Of a stretch of 64,000 nucleotides of DNA, positions 17,061 through 25,147 are shown piece after piece. A program made the position numbers and the translations under genes. The stretch is from an uncultured Prevotellaceae bacterium (GTDB lineage Bacteria > Bacteroidota > Bacteroidia > Bacteroidales > Bacteroidaceae): contig CALEPV010000066.1 of assembly GCA_937910905.1 (NCBI GenBank), positions 1 through 64,000 of the forward strand, read 5' to 3'. Each line of letters opens with the position of its first letter. Position 1 is the first letter of the stretch. The notes below the pieces were generated by a model. It did not search any database. It worked only from the letters and a program-made list of their open reading frames with translations, and was not told the origin of the DNA.

Positions 17061-18098
17061 ATGACAAAGCATACGGATAGACAACGACGGCCTGTGGTGG
17101 CTATCGTGTGCGGCGGCGATAGCTCCGAGCACGATGTGAGCCTGCGCAGCGCGCAGGGCATAGACAGCTTCATAGACCACAGCCGTTATGAGACCTACAT
17201 AGTGGAGCTGGTGGGCAACCGCTGGGAGCAGCATCTGGGCGATGAGCGCATACCCGTGGGTCGCGAACACTTCACGCTGAGCGACTGCGAGGGCAACCGC
17301 GTGCGTCCCGCCTTCGCATACATCACCATACACGGAACGCCTGGCGAGGACGGCAAGCTGCAAGGCTACTTCGACATGATAGGCCTGCCCTACAGCACTA
17401 GCGATGTCCTGGTGGAGGCCATGACGTTCAACAAGTTCACACTGAACCAGTACCTGCGAGGCTTCGGTGTCAGTGTGTCGGAGAGCCTGCTGGTGCGCAA
17501 GGGCCAGAAGGAGCAGCTCAACGAGGACGAGATTATAGAGCGCATCGGGCTGCCATGCTTCGTCAAGCCCAATGCTGGAGGGTCGAGCTTCGGTGTGTCG
17601 AAGGTGAAGACACGCCAGCAGCTGCGCCCGGCCATCGACAAGGCTATGCAGGAGAGCGACGAGGTGATGGTCGAGGCATTCATGGCTGGAACAGAGCTGA
17701 CCTGCGGCTGCTACAAGACCAAGGCCAAGAGCGTGGTACTGCCCGTGACCGAGGTGGTGACGCACAACGAGTTCTTCGACTACGATGCCAAGTACAAGAA
17801 CGAGAGCGACGAGATCACTCCCGCCCGCATCAGCGATGCGCTGCGCGACCGCGTGCAGGCCATCACGTCGCACATCTACGACATCCTGGGCTGCCACGGA
17901 CTGATACGTGTGGACTACATCGTGACCACCACCACCGATGCCGATGGTGCAGAGCACAAGCGCATCAACATGCTTGAGGTGAACACCACGCCCGGCATGA
18001 CCGCCACCAGCTTCATCCCGCAGCAGGTGCGTGCCGCCGGCCTGCAGATGTCCGACGTGATGGCAGATATTATTGAGGACAGGATTGGCCCCCTGTAA
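17061..18098 (+). CDS. ddl: D-alanine--D-alanine ligase
   Basis: Ddl (345 aa) joins two D-alanines for peptidoglycan precursors in the cytoplasm. The N-terminal GGDSSEHDVSLRSA is the first substrate loop. FVKPNAGGSSFGVSKV is the ATP-grasp glycine loop and LEVNTTPGMTATSFIPQ the metal- and product-binding end. ATG at 17061 is chosen because the open frame upstream of it is intergenic hairpin sequence. Unlike in many proteobacteria, ddl lies outside the dcw cluster here, next to a GPAT-like acyltransferase gene. Confidence 0.95.
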   Translation: MTKHTDRQRRPVVAIVCGGDSSEHDVSLRSAQGIDSFIDHSRYETYIVELVGNRWEQHLGDERIPVGREHFTLSDCEGNRVRPAFAYITIHGTPGEDGKLQGYFDMIGLPYSTSDVLVEAMTFNKFTLNQYLRGFGVSVSESLLVRKGQKEQLNEDEIIERIGLPCFVKPNAGGSSFGVSKVKTRQQLRPAIDKAMQESDEVMVEAFMAGTELTCGCYKTKAKSVVLPVTEVVTHNEFFDYDAKYKNESDEITPARISDALRDRVQAITSHIYDILGCHGLIRVDYIVTTTTDADGAEHKRINMLEVNTTPGMTATSFIPQQVRAAGLQMSDVMADIIEDRIGPL

Positions 18099-18206
18099 TC
18101 CCCCGGTGGGGGGATGAAGGGAGCCCCCTCTAACCTCTCGACTTTCAACTTTCAGAACCCTCTAACCTCTAACTCAAGTCCCCTCAATCCCCCTAATGGA
18201 CGAGCA

Positions 18207-18240
18207 CCCTCCCCTTGGGGAGGGCCTGGGAGGGGCTCTT
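18207..18240. repeat. Copy of the CCCTCCCC repeat upstream of the GPAT-like gene
   Basis: CCCTCCCCTTGGGGAGGG is followed by CCTGGGAGGGGCTCTT. It lies in frame with the downstream gene, just before its likely start, and can mislead start prediction. Confidence 0.65.
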
Positions 18241-18246
18241 ACGCCT

Positions 18247-19422
18247 ATGCTTAGCACACAAATTCCCGCCGAATTCGCCAGCATACGTCCGTATGCCGAC
18301 GACGAGCTGCCCGCAGTCCTGGCCGAGCTGATGGCCGACCAGCAGTTCATGCAGGTGGCCTCGCAGATTGTTCCGAACCTGCGCGACAAGCTGCAGGCTA
18401 TGGCCGCACATGTGCAGGGCGGCGCACCCATCAATGCGCTGGCCATACAGAAAGCCTTTTTCTATCCGCTGCTTGAGCAGCTACTGGCGCAGTGCAGCAA
18501 GGGGCTGGACATGTCCGTGCCCGACGGCATGGACTGCCAGCAGCCCTACACATTCGTGTCCAACCACCGCGACATAGTGCTCGACTCGGCATTCTTAGCC
18601 AAGCTGCTCATAGACAATGGCTTCCCCACAACGGTAGAGATAGCCATAGGCGACAACCTGCTCATCTATCCCTGGATCAAGAAGCTGGTGCGCGTCAACA
18701 AGTCATTCATCGTGCAGCGCTCACTGTCCATGCGCGAGATGCTGCGTGCGTCGCAGCTGATGAGCCGCTACATGCACTTCGCCATAGCTGAGAAGCGCGA
18801 GAACATATGGATTGCGCAGCGCGAGGGCCGCGCCAAGGACAGCAACGATCGCACCCAGGACAGCATACTGAAGATGATGGCCATGGGCGGCGAGGGCTCT
18901 GTCATAGAGCGGCTACAGCAGCTGCACATCACTCCGCTGTCCATCTCCTACGAGTACGACCCCTGCGACTTCCTCAAGGCGCAGGAGTTCCAGCAGAAGC
19001 GCGACATTGCAGGCTTCACCAAGAGCCGCGAGGATGACCTGACCAACATGCAGACGGGCATCTTCGGACAGAAGGGACGCATACACTACCATGTGGCTCC
19101 GTGCATCGACCAGTGGCTGGCCACCATTGACCCCGCCACACCGAAGACCGAGCTGTTCACGCTCATCGCCCAGCATATCGACAGCCAGATTCACCGCCAC
19201 TATCAGCTCTTCCCCTCCAACTACGTGGCTGCTGACCTGCTGCGCGGCACTAACCACGAGGGCTGCTACACAGACGATGACCGCAAGGCGTTCATCGAGT
19301 ATCTGGAGAGCCGCATAGCCAAGGTGCGCCTGCCTGAGCCCGACCATGAGTTCCTGCGCGAGCGCATCCTAACCATGTACGCTAATCCGCTGATAAACCA
19401 AGAGATAGCTCTGGCACGCTGA
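18247..19422 (+). CDS. Glycerol-3-phosphate acyltransferase-like protein
   Basis: The 391-aa protein has the order of motifs of PlsB/GPAT-type acyltransferases. The acceptor motif is SNHRDIVLD (HX5D), motif II FIVQRSLSMREM, motif III IAQREGRAKDSND, and motif IV ITPLSISYEYDP. It probably acylates a glycerol phosphate or related acceptor at the inner membrane. I chose ATG 18247 (MLSTQIPAEF) over 18196 because the extra residues come from the GC-rich repeat. It follows ddl and precedes palindromic array B. The exact substrate (G3P, lyso-PA or another lipid) cannot be fixed by sequence. Confidence 0.8.
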   Translation: MLSTQIPAEFASIRPYADDELPAVLAELMADQQFMQVASQIVPNLRDKLQAMAAHVQGGAPINALAIQKAFFYPLLEQLLAQCSKGLDMSVPDGMDCQQPYTFVSNHRDIVLDSAFLAKLLIDNGFPTTVEIAIGDNLLIYPWIKKLVRVNKSFIVQRSLSMREMLRASQLMSRYMHFAIAEKRENIWIAQREGRAKDSNDRTQDSILKMMAMGGEGSVIERLQQLHITPLSISYEYDPCDFLKAQEFQQKRDIAGFTKSREDDLTNMQTGIFGQKGRIHYHVAPCIDQWLATIDPATPKTELFTLIAQHIDSQIHRHYQLFPSNYVAADLLRGTNHEGCYTDDDRKAFIEYLESRIAKVRLPEPDHEFLRERILTMYANPLINQEIALAR

Positions 19423-19433
19423 TGCCGCAAAAG

Positions 19434-19515
19434 TTGCACCGCGGTGCAGCTGTCGTTGGACCGCGGTGCAGCGACCTCTGCACCGTGCTGCAACTGCACT
19501 TGCACCGCGGTGCAA
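19434..19515. repeat. Palindromic array B (four units, 22-bp period)
   Basis: Units occupy 19434-19449, 19456-19471, 19478-19493 and 19500-19515. They are separated by 6-base spacers CTGTCG, CGACCT and CTGCAC. Unit 4 is the perfect palindrome TTGCACCGCGGTGCAA; the others differ at G/C positions of the arms or at the centre. The array starts 12 bases after the GPAT-like stop. Confidence 0.9.
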
Positions 19516-19553
19516 ATATCGCCCCATGCGGGGCACATCTAAATCACGCTTCA

Positions 19554-20201
19554 ATGTCACACTCACTACGACACTTTCTTCACCTCGGCATGGCGCTGAT
19601 GGCCGTCGGCCTTACGGCTGTAGCGTGCAGCAGCGACGATGATGGCGACCCCTATCCCTCCCTCATCACCGAACCCATGATGATTACCACCAATGCGGCC
19701 GGTGTGCCGCTCAGCTTCGTCACCGACAACGGCACACGATACACTCTGCTCAACCAGTTGACCGAGTGGCCCAAGGACACTGTGCTGCGTATGGTGGGCG
19801 GATATGTGGTAGAGGAACCAGCGAAGGCGCGACTGATGACGCTCTCGCGGATGTACGTGTTCCACGACTGCTCGTCGGAGGCAGAGCTGTACCGCGACCC
19901 GACAGGCGTGGTGAGCGTGTGGCTGGGGGGCGGATTCATCAACATGCACCTGCTGCCCATGACGCAGGGCGGCGCTCAGGAGTGGGGCTATCTGCGCGAC
20001 AGTACCTGCACCAACAGCCGTGGCGGAACCACTCACCACCTGTCGCTCTACCACTCGCAGAAGGATGACGTGGCGGCCTACAGCGGTCATCTGTATTGCT
20101 GCATACCGCTGGACAGCGTAGCCTCGCCGCGTGCGGGAACCGACAGCATAGTGCTGGCCATACACACTTTCAACGGCCAGCCGGCAGTGTGGAGATTCTG
20201 A
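19554..20201 (+). CDS. NigD-like lipoprotein
   Basis: The 215-aa protein has a lipoprotein signal (LGMALMAVGLTAVAC) followed by SSDDDGD. The body starts with a strand pattern (ITTNAAGVPLSFVTDNGTRYTLLNQ) like the N-terminal domain of NigD-family lipoproteins of Bacteroidetes. Their role is not well defined; nig genes were first linked to a bacteriocin region. ATG 19554 is chosen because upstream codons are translated palindromic array. A strong hairpin terminator follows the gene. Confidence 0.65.
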   Translation: MSHSLRHFLHLGMALMAVGLTAVACSSDDDGDPYPSLITEPMMITTNAAGVPLSFVTDNGTRYTLLNQLTEWPKDTVLRMVGGYVVEEPAKARLMTLSRMYVFHDCSSEAELYRDPTGVVSVWLGGGFINMHLLPMTQGGAQEWGYLRDSTCTNSRGGTTHHLSLYHSQKDDVAAYSGHLYCCIPLDSVASPRAGTDSIVLAIHTFNGQPAVWRF

Positions 20202-20210
20202 GAAACGACA

Positions 20211-20237
20211 GTAGCCAGCCCCGTTGAGGCTGGCTAC
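20211..20237. terminator. Bidirectional terminator between the NigD-like gene and ackA
   Basis: GTAGCCAGCC (20211-20220) pairs perfectly with GGCTGGCTAC (20228-20237) across a 7-base loop. It lies between two convergent genes and can serve both. Confidence 0.75.
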
Positions 20238-20294
20238 TATCATTCTTGGGATGCCCGTAGGCTATCCCGTGTGCTGTATGCCGAGGCTGCGATG

Positions 20295-21491
20295 TCAGCC
20301 CTGCACGATGGCCATGGTGTCGGTGGCTATCATCAGCTCCTCGTCGGTCGGGATGACGCATACCTTCACGCGGCTATCGTCGGTGCTAATCACAGCTTCA
20401 GTGGCGCGGCAAGCGCGGTTCTTAGCATCGTCGAGCTTCACGCCGAGGTACTCCAGGCCCTTGGTGGCACCCTCGCGCACCTCGTACTGGTTCTCACCAG
20501 CGCCGGCGGTGAAGAGTATTACATCCACACCACCCATAGCGGCTGCATAGGCACCAATGTACTTCTTGATGCGATAGGTGTACATCTCCTTGGCCAGACG
20601 TGCCAGGTCGTTGCCCTCGGCTATGCCGGCCAGGATGTCGCGGAAGTCGCTGCGGCCCTCACTCACGCCGAGCAGACCGCTCTGCTTATTCAGCAGATTG
20701 CCGATGCCCTTGGTGTCAAGACCGAGCTTGTCCATGAGGAACGTCACGGCTCCGGCATCGATGTCGCCCGAGCGTGTGCCCATCATCAGACCCTCCAGCG
20801 GAGTCAGACCCATTGAGGTGTCAACCACCTTGCCGTCCTTCACGGCTGCGATGGAGGCACCGCCGCCGATGTGACAGGTGATGACCTTCGAACCCTCTAC
20901 AGGCATACCCAGGAACTCCAGTACGCGCTTCGACACGTAGCGGTGGCTGGTGCCGTGGAAGCCGTAGCGACGCACGCCGTACTTGCGGTAGAGGTCGTAG
21001 GGCAGGGCGTACATGTAGGCATAGTCGGGCATAGTCTGGTGGAAGGCGGTGTCGAACACACCCACCTGAGGTACCTCAGGCAGTATGGCCTTGACTGCAT
21101 TCACGCCCTTGATGTTGGCGGGGTTGTGTAGTGGAGCCAGGTCGTTGCAGGCAGCGAACTGCTCCATCACCTCCGGCGTGAGCAGCACGCTCTCGGAGAA
21201 CTTCTCGCCGCCGTGCACCATGCGGTGCCCAACGGCATCGATCTCATGCAGGTCGCTGATCACGGCCAGCTCTCCTTCGGTCAGCACCTTGAATATCACC
21301 TGCACGCCGGCTGTGTGCTCGGCTACAGGCACATCGAACTGTGACTTCTGCCCCTTGGCCTTCACCTTGATGAAGCTGTCGGGCAAACCAATCTTTTCTA
21401 TGCCACCACTGGCAATAACGCTGCGGTCATCCATGTTGTACAGTGCATATTTGATGCTACTGCTGCCGCAGTTAAGTACGAGTATCTTCAT
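20295..21491 (-). CDS. ackA: Acetate kinase
   Basis: AckA (398 aa) makes ATP and acetate from acetyl phosphate, the last step of acetate fermentation. The N-terminal NCGSSSIKYALY (phosphate-binding loop), GHRMVHGGEKF, and FGFHGTSH-like YGFHGTSHRYVS are the acetokinase signatures. Length is normal. The partner pta lies upstream on the same strand, but a broken ORF6N gene now separates the two. Confidence 0.96.
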   Translation of the reverse strand: MKILVLNCGSSSIKYALYNMDDRSVIASGGIEKIGLPDSFIKVKAKGQKSQFDVPVAEHTAGVQVIFKVLTEGELAVISDLHEIDAVGHRMVHGGEKFSESVLLTPEVMEQFAACNDLAPLHNPANIKGVNAVKAILPEVPQVGVFDTAFHQTMPDYAYMYALPYDLYRKYGVRRYGFHGTSHRYVSKRVLEFLGMPVEGSKVITCHIGGGASIAAVKDGKVVDTSMGLTPLEGLMMGTRSGDIDAGAVTFLMDKLGLDTKGIGNLLNKQSGLLGVSEGRSDFRDILAGIAEGNDLARLAKEMYTYRIKKYIGAYAAAMGGVDVILFTAGAGENQYEVREGATKGLEYLGVKLDDAKNRACRATEAVISTDDSRVKVCVIPTDEELMIATDTMAIVQG

Positions 21492-21532
21492 GGGTTAATG
21501 GTTATATGATAACGATAATGCATATTAAACGT

Positions 21533-22174
21533 CTATCTCTTCTTTGGTATGACGAATCCTATCGGGTTGCGTTGGGCATTCAATTGCTTCTGAGCAGATT
21601 CTGCTTGAAGTTGTGCAATGGCATCATTGATGCTCTCCATTTGCGTGGCAATTGCATCGTGCTCCTTCGATAGCAGTTCGTTAATATCATTTTGGTCACG
21701 TAAGGTCTCTTCCATGTCAATGCGGAGCTGCTTTATCTCCGATTGCATCTGCTCCAGTTTAAGATGGGTCTCGCTGATTGTGAGCAGGGCCTGCTGCATT
21801 TGGAAGAATGCCCGCATGATGTTTATATTTACCTAAATGGCGATAGGTGTGCGTAGTAGACCTGACAACATTGCGACACCCTCTTGCGTGAATGCGTATG
21901 GAAGGTACTTGCTGTGTTGTCCACGACCACTCTTTAAGGTGAAAAAATCGCACCTTAAAGCATCATATTCCTCCTTTGTTAGTTCGAACATGAAGTCATC
22001 GGGGAAACGCTCAATGTTCATGCGGACTGCGCGCTTGAGGTTTTTTGTCTCAATGCCATATAGCTGCGCCAAGTCACTGTCAATCATTACTCTGCGCCCT
22101 CGCAGCAAATAAATGCGCGACTTGATTGTCTCTGTGCTTGCTATGATTCTGCTATTATCCATGTCGAACAACAC
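21533..22174 (-). pseudogene. ORF6N-domain gene interrupted by one amber codon
   Basis: Two adjacent minus-strand frames form one gene. The first (22174-21833) encodes an ORF6N domain (MIDSDLAQLYGIETKNLKRAV, then AFTQEGVAMLSGLLRTPIAI) and stops at TAG. The second (21533-21817) continues in the same frame with MRAFFQMQQ and a coiled coil. Between them the frame reads ATT TAG GTA AAT ATA AAC ATC ATG. Intact homologues usually have Glu at the stop (AIEVNI-type), so a single GAG to TAG change is likely. ORF6N proteins are DNA-binding and often phage- or island-linked. The gene sits inside the pta-ackA pair. Confidence 0.8.
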
Positions 22175-22186
22175 AATGGGAGTGGC

Positions 22187-23185
22187 TTACATCGCTTGGC
22201 AGGCTGTAATAGCTATCAAGTAGTAGATGTCATCGACGGAGCAGCCGCGGCTGAGGTCGTTCACAGGGCGGGCTATGCCTTGAAGGATTGGGCCTACGGC
22301 AATGGCATCACCTAAGCGCTGCACGAGCTTGTAGCCGATGTTGCCCACTTCGAGGTTGGGGAACACCAAGACGTTGGCATGGCCGGCGATGTCGCTGCCT
22401 GGAGCTTTCTTCTCTCCTACGCTTGCTACGAGGGCAGCATCGGCCTGCAGTTCACCATCGATCTTCAGCTCGGGCTCGCGCTCCTTGGCCAGACGTGTTG
22501 CCTCAATAACCTTGTCTACCACCTCATGCTTGGCCGAGCCCTTGGTGGAGAAGCTCAGCATGGCCACACGTGGGTCAGCGAAGCCGGCCACACTGCGGGC
22601 AGTCTGTGCGGTGCACACAGCTATCTGGCTGAGCTGTTCGGCATCTGGCATAGGTGTCACGGCCACGTCGCCTACTACCAGTACACCATTCTCGCCAAAC
22701 TCAGGCTTCTGGGTGATGAGCAGCATGGCACCGCTCACGCAAGAGATGCCCGGCGAGCACTTGATGATCTGCAGAGCAGGACGCAGTGTGTCGCCTGTGG
22801 TGGACAGTGCACCGCTGATTTGGCCGTCGGCGCCCTCGGTCTTGATGATCATGCAACCCAGATAGAGCGGGTTCTTCACTAGCTCACGAGCCTGCTCGAT
22901 GGTCATGCCCTTCTTCTTGCGCAGCTCGCAGAGCAGCTGTGCATACTCCTCAGAACGGGGATTGTTCTCGGGGTCAATGAGTGTGGCCTCGTCGATGTGT
23001 GTCAGGTTGTGCTTCTTGGCCAAGGCGTGTACCTCGTCGGGGTTGCCGATGAGGATGATATTGGCCAGCTTGTCGGCCAGTGCTCGGTCGGCAGCAATGA
23101 GTGTGCGCTCCTCGGTAGCCTCGGGGAGTACAATGCGCTGAGGATTGGCCTTAGCGCGGGCGATGATTGAATTTAAGAGTGACAT
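22187..23185 (-). CDS. pta: Phosphate acetyltransferase
   Basis: Pta (332 aa, the short form with only the catalytic domain) converts acetyl-CoA and phosphate to acetyl phosphate for AckA. Recognisable blocks are RIVLPEATEERTLIAADRAL at the N-terminus, SGALSTTGDTLRPALQIIK in the middle and the C-terminal RPVNDLSRGCSVDDI. It leads the acetate unit pta-(ORF6N)-ackA. The upstream spacer is AT-rich with tandem repeats and shows no clear TAnnTTTG element. Confidence 0.95.
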   Translation of the reverse strand: MSLLNSIIARAKANPQRIVLPEATEERTLIAADRALADKLANIILIGNPDEVHALAKKHNLTHIDEATLIDPENNPRSEEYAQLLCELRKKKGMTIEQARELVKNPLYLGCMIIKTEGADGQISGALSTTGDTLRPALQIIKCSPGISCVSGAMLLITQKPEFGENGVLVVGDVAVTPMPDAEQLSQIAVCTAQTARSVAGFADPRVAMLSFSTKGSAKHEVVDKVIEATRLAKEREPELKIDGELQADAALVASVGEKKAPGSDIAGHANVLVFPNLEVGNIGYKLVQRLGDAIAVGPILQGIARPVNDLSRGCSVDDIYYLIAITACQAM

Positions 23186-23274
23186 AGTATGTATGTTAAT
23201 GTATAATTGATAATATATAATGTATAATGTAAAATTGGCTGCACAATTGCGTCAGCCATCGCTAACACTTATTG

Positions 23275-23379
23275 TTCACTTTTCATTCCTCCATTCTTTA
23301 CTTTTCATTCCTTCATTCTTTACTTTTCATTCCTCCATTCTTTACTTCTCATTCCTCCATTCTTTACTTCTCATTCCCC
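23275..23379. repeat. 22-bp direct tandem repeat between pta and lpxH
   Basis: Four complete units (23275-23296, 23297-23318, 23319-23340, 23341-23362) and a partial fifth share the word ACTTYTCATTCCTYCATTC. The fifth unit overlaps the lpxH stop codon (23371-23373). The units are not palindromic. Divergence is low (1-2 changes per unit). Confidence 0.88.
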
Positions 23380-24141
23380 TTCCACGTAGTTCTCCAGCCA
23401 GAATCGCTCGCCGTCGAACACGCCATAGGTGCACTGCGTTATCCAGTCGCCGAGGATGGCTATGTGCGATGTGCGGCTCAGCATGAGGTTCATCTCGATA
23501 TGCCGATGGCCGAACACGAAGTGGTTCACTGTCGGGTGGCTGCGCAGGTAGTCCTTGGCGTACTGCACGAGGTACTCCTTGTCCTCGCCAAGATATGGCG
23601 GGTCGCCGCCTTCGCTATTGCCATGACCGGCGTGTTTCAGACGGCTGTGCTTGGCCCAGGTCTGGCCGAACCACATGCCCCAGCGCGGGTGCAACATGCC
23701 AAACAGACGCCAGCACACACGGTTGTGGAACACCTTGCGCAGGAATCGGAACTTAGGGTCGGGGTCGCCAAGGCCGTCGCCGTGGGCCAAATAGAACACC
23801 TTGTCGGCCAGTTCCACTGTGAGTGGCTCGCGGTGCAGACGCACCCCGCATTCGGTCTCAAGGTAGTCGCCGCACCAGATGTCATGGTTCCCAGTGAAGA
23901 AGTGTACCTCCACGCCCATGTCGGTCAGTTCGCTCACCTTGCCCAGGAAGCGTGTGAAGCCCTTCGGCACGACGCGCTTGTACTCAAACCAGAAGTCGAA
24001 CATGTCGCCCAGCATGTACACTGCGCCAGCCTCGTGCTTGATACTGTCGAGGAAGCTGACGAGGCGCCGCTCCTGCGTGCGGCGGTGCTGCAGGGCCAGG
24101 CAGCCCAGGTGGGCGTCACTGATGAAGTAGATGGGTTTCAT
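23371..24141 (-). CDS. lpxH: UDP-2,3-diacylglucosamine diphosphatase, LpxH type
   Basis: This 256-aa calcineurin-like phosphoesterase should release lipid X in lipid A synthesis at the inner membrane. The metal-binding motifs appear in order: SDAHLG (residues 8-13), GDMFDFW, GNHD, HGDG and FGHRHIE. I chose ATG 24141 (MKPIYFISDAHLG), whose codon overlaps the TGA of the DUF59 gene by the ATGA arrangement. The body has the length of Bacteroidetes LpxH-family proteins. The last codons run into the 22-bp tandem repeat. Confidence 0.85.
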   Translation of the reverse strand: MKPIYFISDAHLGCLALQHRRTQERRLVSFLDSIKHEAGAVYMLGDMFDFWFEYKRVVPKGFTRFLGKVSELTDMGVEVHFFTGNHDIWCGDYLETECGVRLHREPLTVELADKVFYLAHGDGLGDPDPKFRFLRKVFHNRVCWRLFGMLHPRWGMWFGQTWAKHSRLKHAGHGNSEGGDPPYLGEDKEYLVQYAKDYLRSHPTVNHFVFGHRHIEMNLMLSRTSHIAILGDWITQCTYGVFDGERFWLENYVEGE

Positions 24142-24452
24142 AGCAGTCCAAGCTCCAGTTGTGCCTCTTCGCTCATCATGTTCTTGTCCCATTCGGGCTC
24201 GAACACCAGATTCACATTGACCGTGTCCACGCCATCCAGCGTCTCAAGTTTCTGCCTGACGTCCTCCACCATGAAGTCGGCGGCGGGACAGGTGGGTGCG
24301 GTGAGGGTCATATCCACATCCAGCTGGTGCATGTCATCGCTTAGGTCGATGCGGTAGATGAGGCCCAAGTCGTATATATTAACCGGTATTTCGGGGTCGT
24401 AGACGGTACGTAGCCGCTCTACGATGGTCTCCTCAAGTTGTAGTCTGTCCAT
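24138..24452 (-). CDS. DUF59/MIP18-type iron-sulfur assembly protein
   Basis: The 104-aa protein carries the DUF59 signature DPEIPVNIYDLGLIY (residues 19-33) and TAPTCPAADFM with the conserved cysteine at about 55. Relatives (SufT, the N-terminal part of Mrp/ApbC) act in Fe-S cluster maturation. It overlaps lpxH by 4 bases and follows radC with a 5-base gap, so translation is probably coupled. It is not near sufS, which lies at 47370. Confidence 0.85.
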   Translation of the reverse strand: MDRLQLEETIVERLRTVYDPEIPVNIYDLGLIYRIDLSDDMHQLDVDMTLTAPTCPAADFMVEDVRQKLETLDGVDTVNVNLVFEPEWDKNMMSEEAQLELGLL

Positions 24453-24457
24453 TGTGG

Positions 24458-25147
24458 TTATATCTTGCCTTCGTCGGCATAGCTGTAGTAACTGTTGGCA
24501 GTGATTATCACGTGGTCTTTCAGCCGTATGTTCATATAGTCGCAGGCCTTATGCAGCCGCTCGGTAAGCTGGTTGTCCATGGTGCTGGGGTGCGTGTTGC
24601 CGCTGGGGTGGTTGTGGCACACGATGATTGCTGTAGCCTGCCGCAGCAGTGTCTCGCGCAGCACGAGCCGCACATCGACGTTGACATCGTTGATGCCTCC
24701 TTTGCCTATCAGCACCGTGCGGTTGTCGCACAGACTGCTGTCGGCTCTCAGTGGCAGCAGGTGGAACTCCTCGTGCGACAGCTCTCCAATCAGGGCCGAC
24801 ATGAATCTGTATACGTCGGCAGATGACCGCAGGAGTAGCTTGCTGTCAGGCTGTTCCATGCTGCGCCGCCGGGCCAGCTCTGTCGCAGCCATGATGGTTA
24901 TGGCCTTCGCTTCGCCTATGCCCTTGTACCGACCATCGGTCAGCTCGTGGTAGGTCATGCGTCCGAGCCTGTGCAGGCTGCCTTCGCAATCGGCCAGAAG
25001 CCGTTGCATCAGCTGTACAGCCGTCTCCTCGCGCGTGCCGCTGCCTATGAGTATAGCCAGCAGTTCGGCCTCACTCAGTGCCGCTGCACCTTTGGCCAGT
25101 AGTTTCTCGCGTGGGCGGTCGCCGTCAGGCTGTGACTTTATATTCAT
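24458..25147 (-). CDS. radC: RadC-family JAB-domain protein
   Basis: The 229-aa protein has an N-terminal UPF0758-type helical part (LAKGAAALSEAELLAILIGSG, typical start of RadC) and a C-terminal JAB/MPN metalloprotease-like domain. Its zinc motif HNHPSGNTHPSTMD is complete. Despite the name, the family has no proven role in repair. It overlaps the upstream glycosyltransferase gene by 4 bases (ATGA). Confidence 0.9.
   Translation of the reverse strand: MNIKSQPDGDRPREKLLAKGAAALSEAELLAILIGSGTREETAVQLMQRLLADCEGSLHRLGRMTYHELTDGRYKGIGEAKAITIMAATELARRRSMEQPDSKLLLRSSADVYRFMSALIGELSHEEFHLLPLRADSSLCDNRTVLIGKGGINDVNVDVRLVLRETLLRQATAIIVCHNHPSGNTHPSTMDNQLTERLHKACDYMNIRLKDHVIITANSYYSYADEGKI

Noticed and set aside
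17915..18148. Small minus-strand ORF at the ddl end
   Set aside because: It is a shadow of the ddl coding frame in GC-rich DNA.
19434..19515. CRISPR array
   Set aside because: The spacers are only 6 bases, the repeats are 16-bp palindromes with drift, and no cas genes are present.
21533..21817. Separate small coiled-coil gene
   Set aside because: It continues the ORF6N frame after one TAG, so it is the 3' part of the same broken gene.
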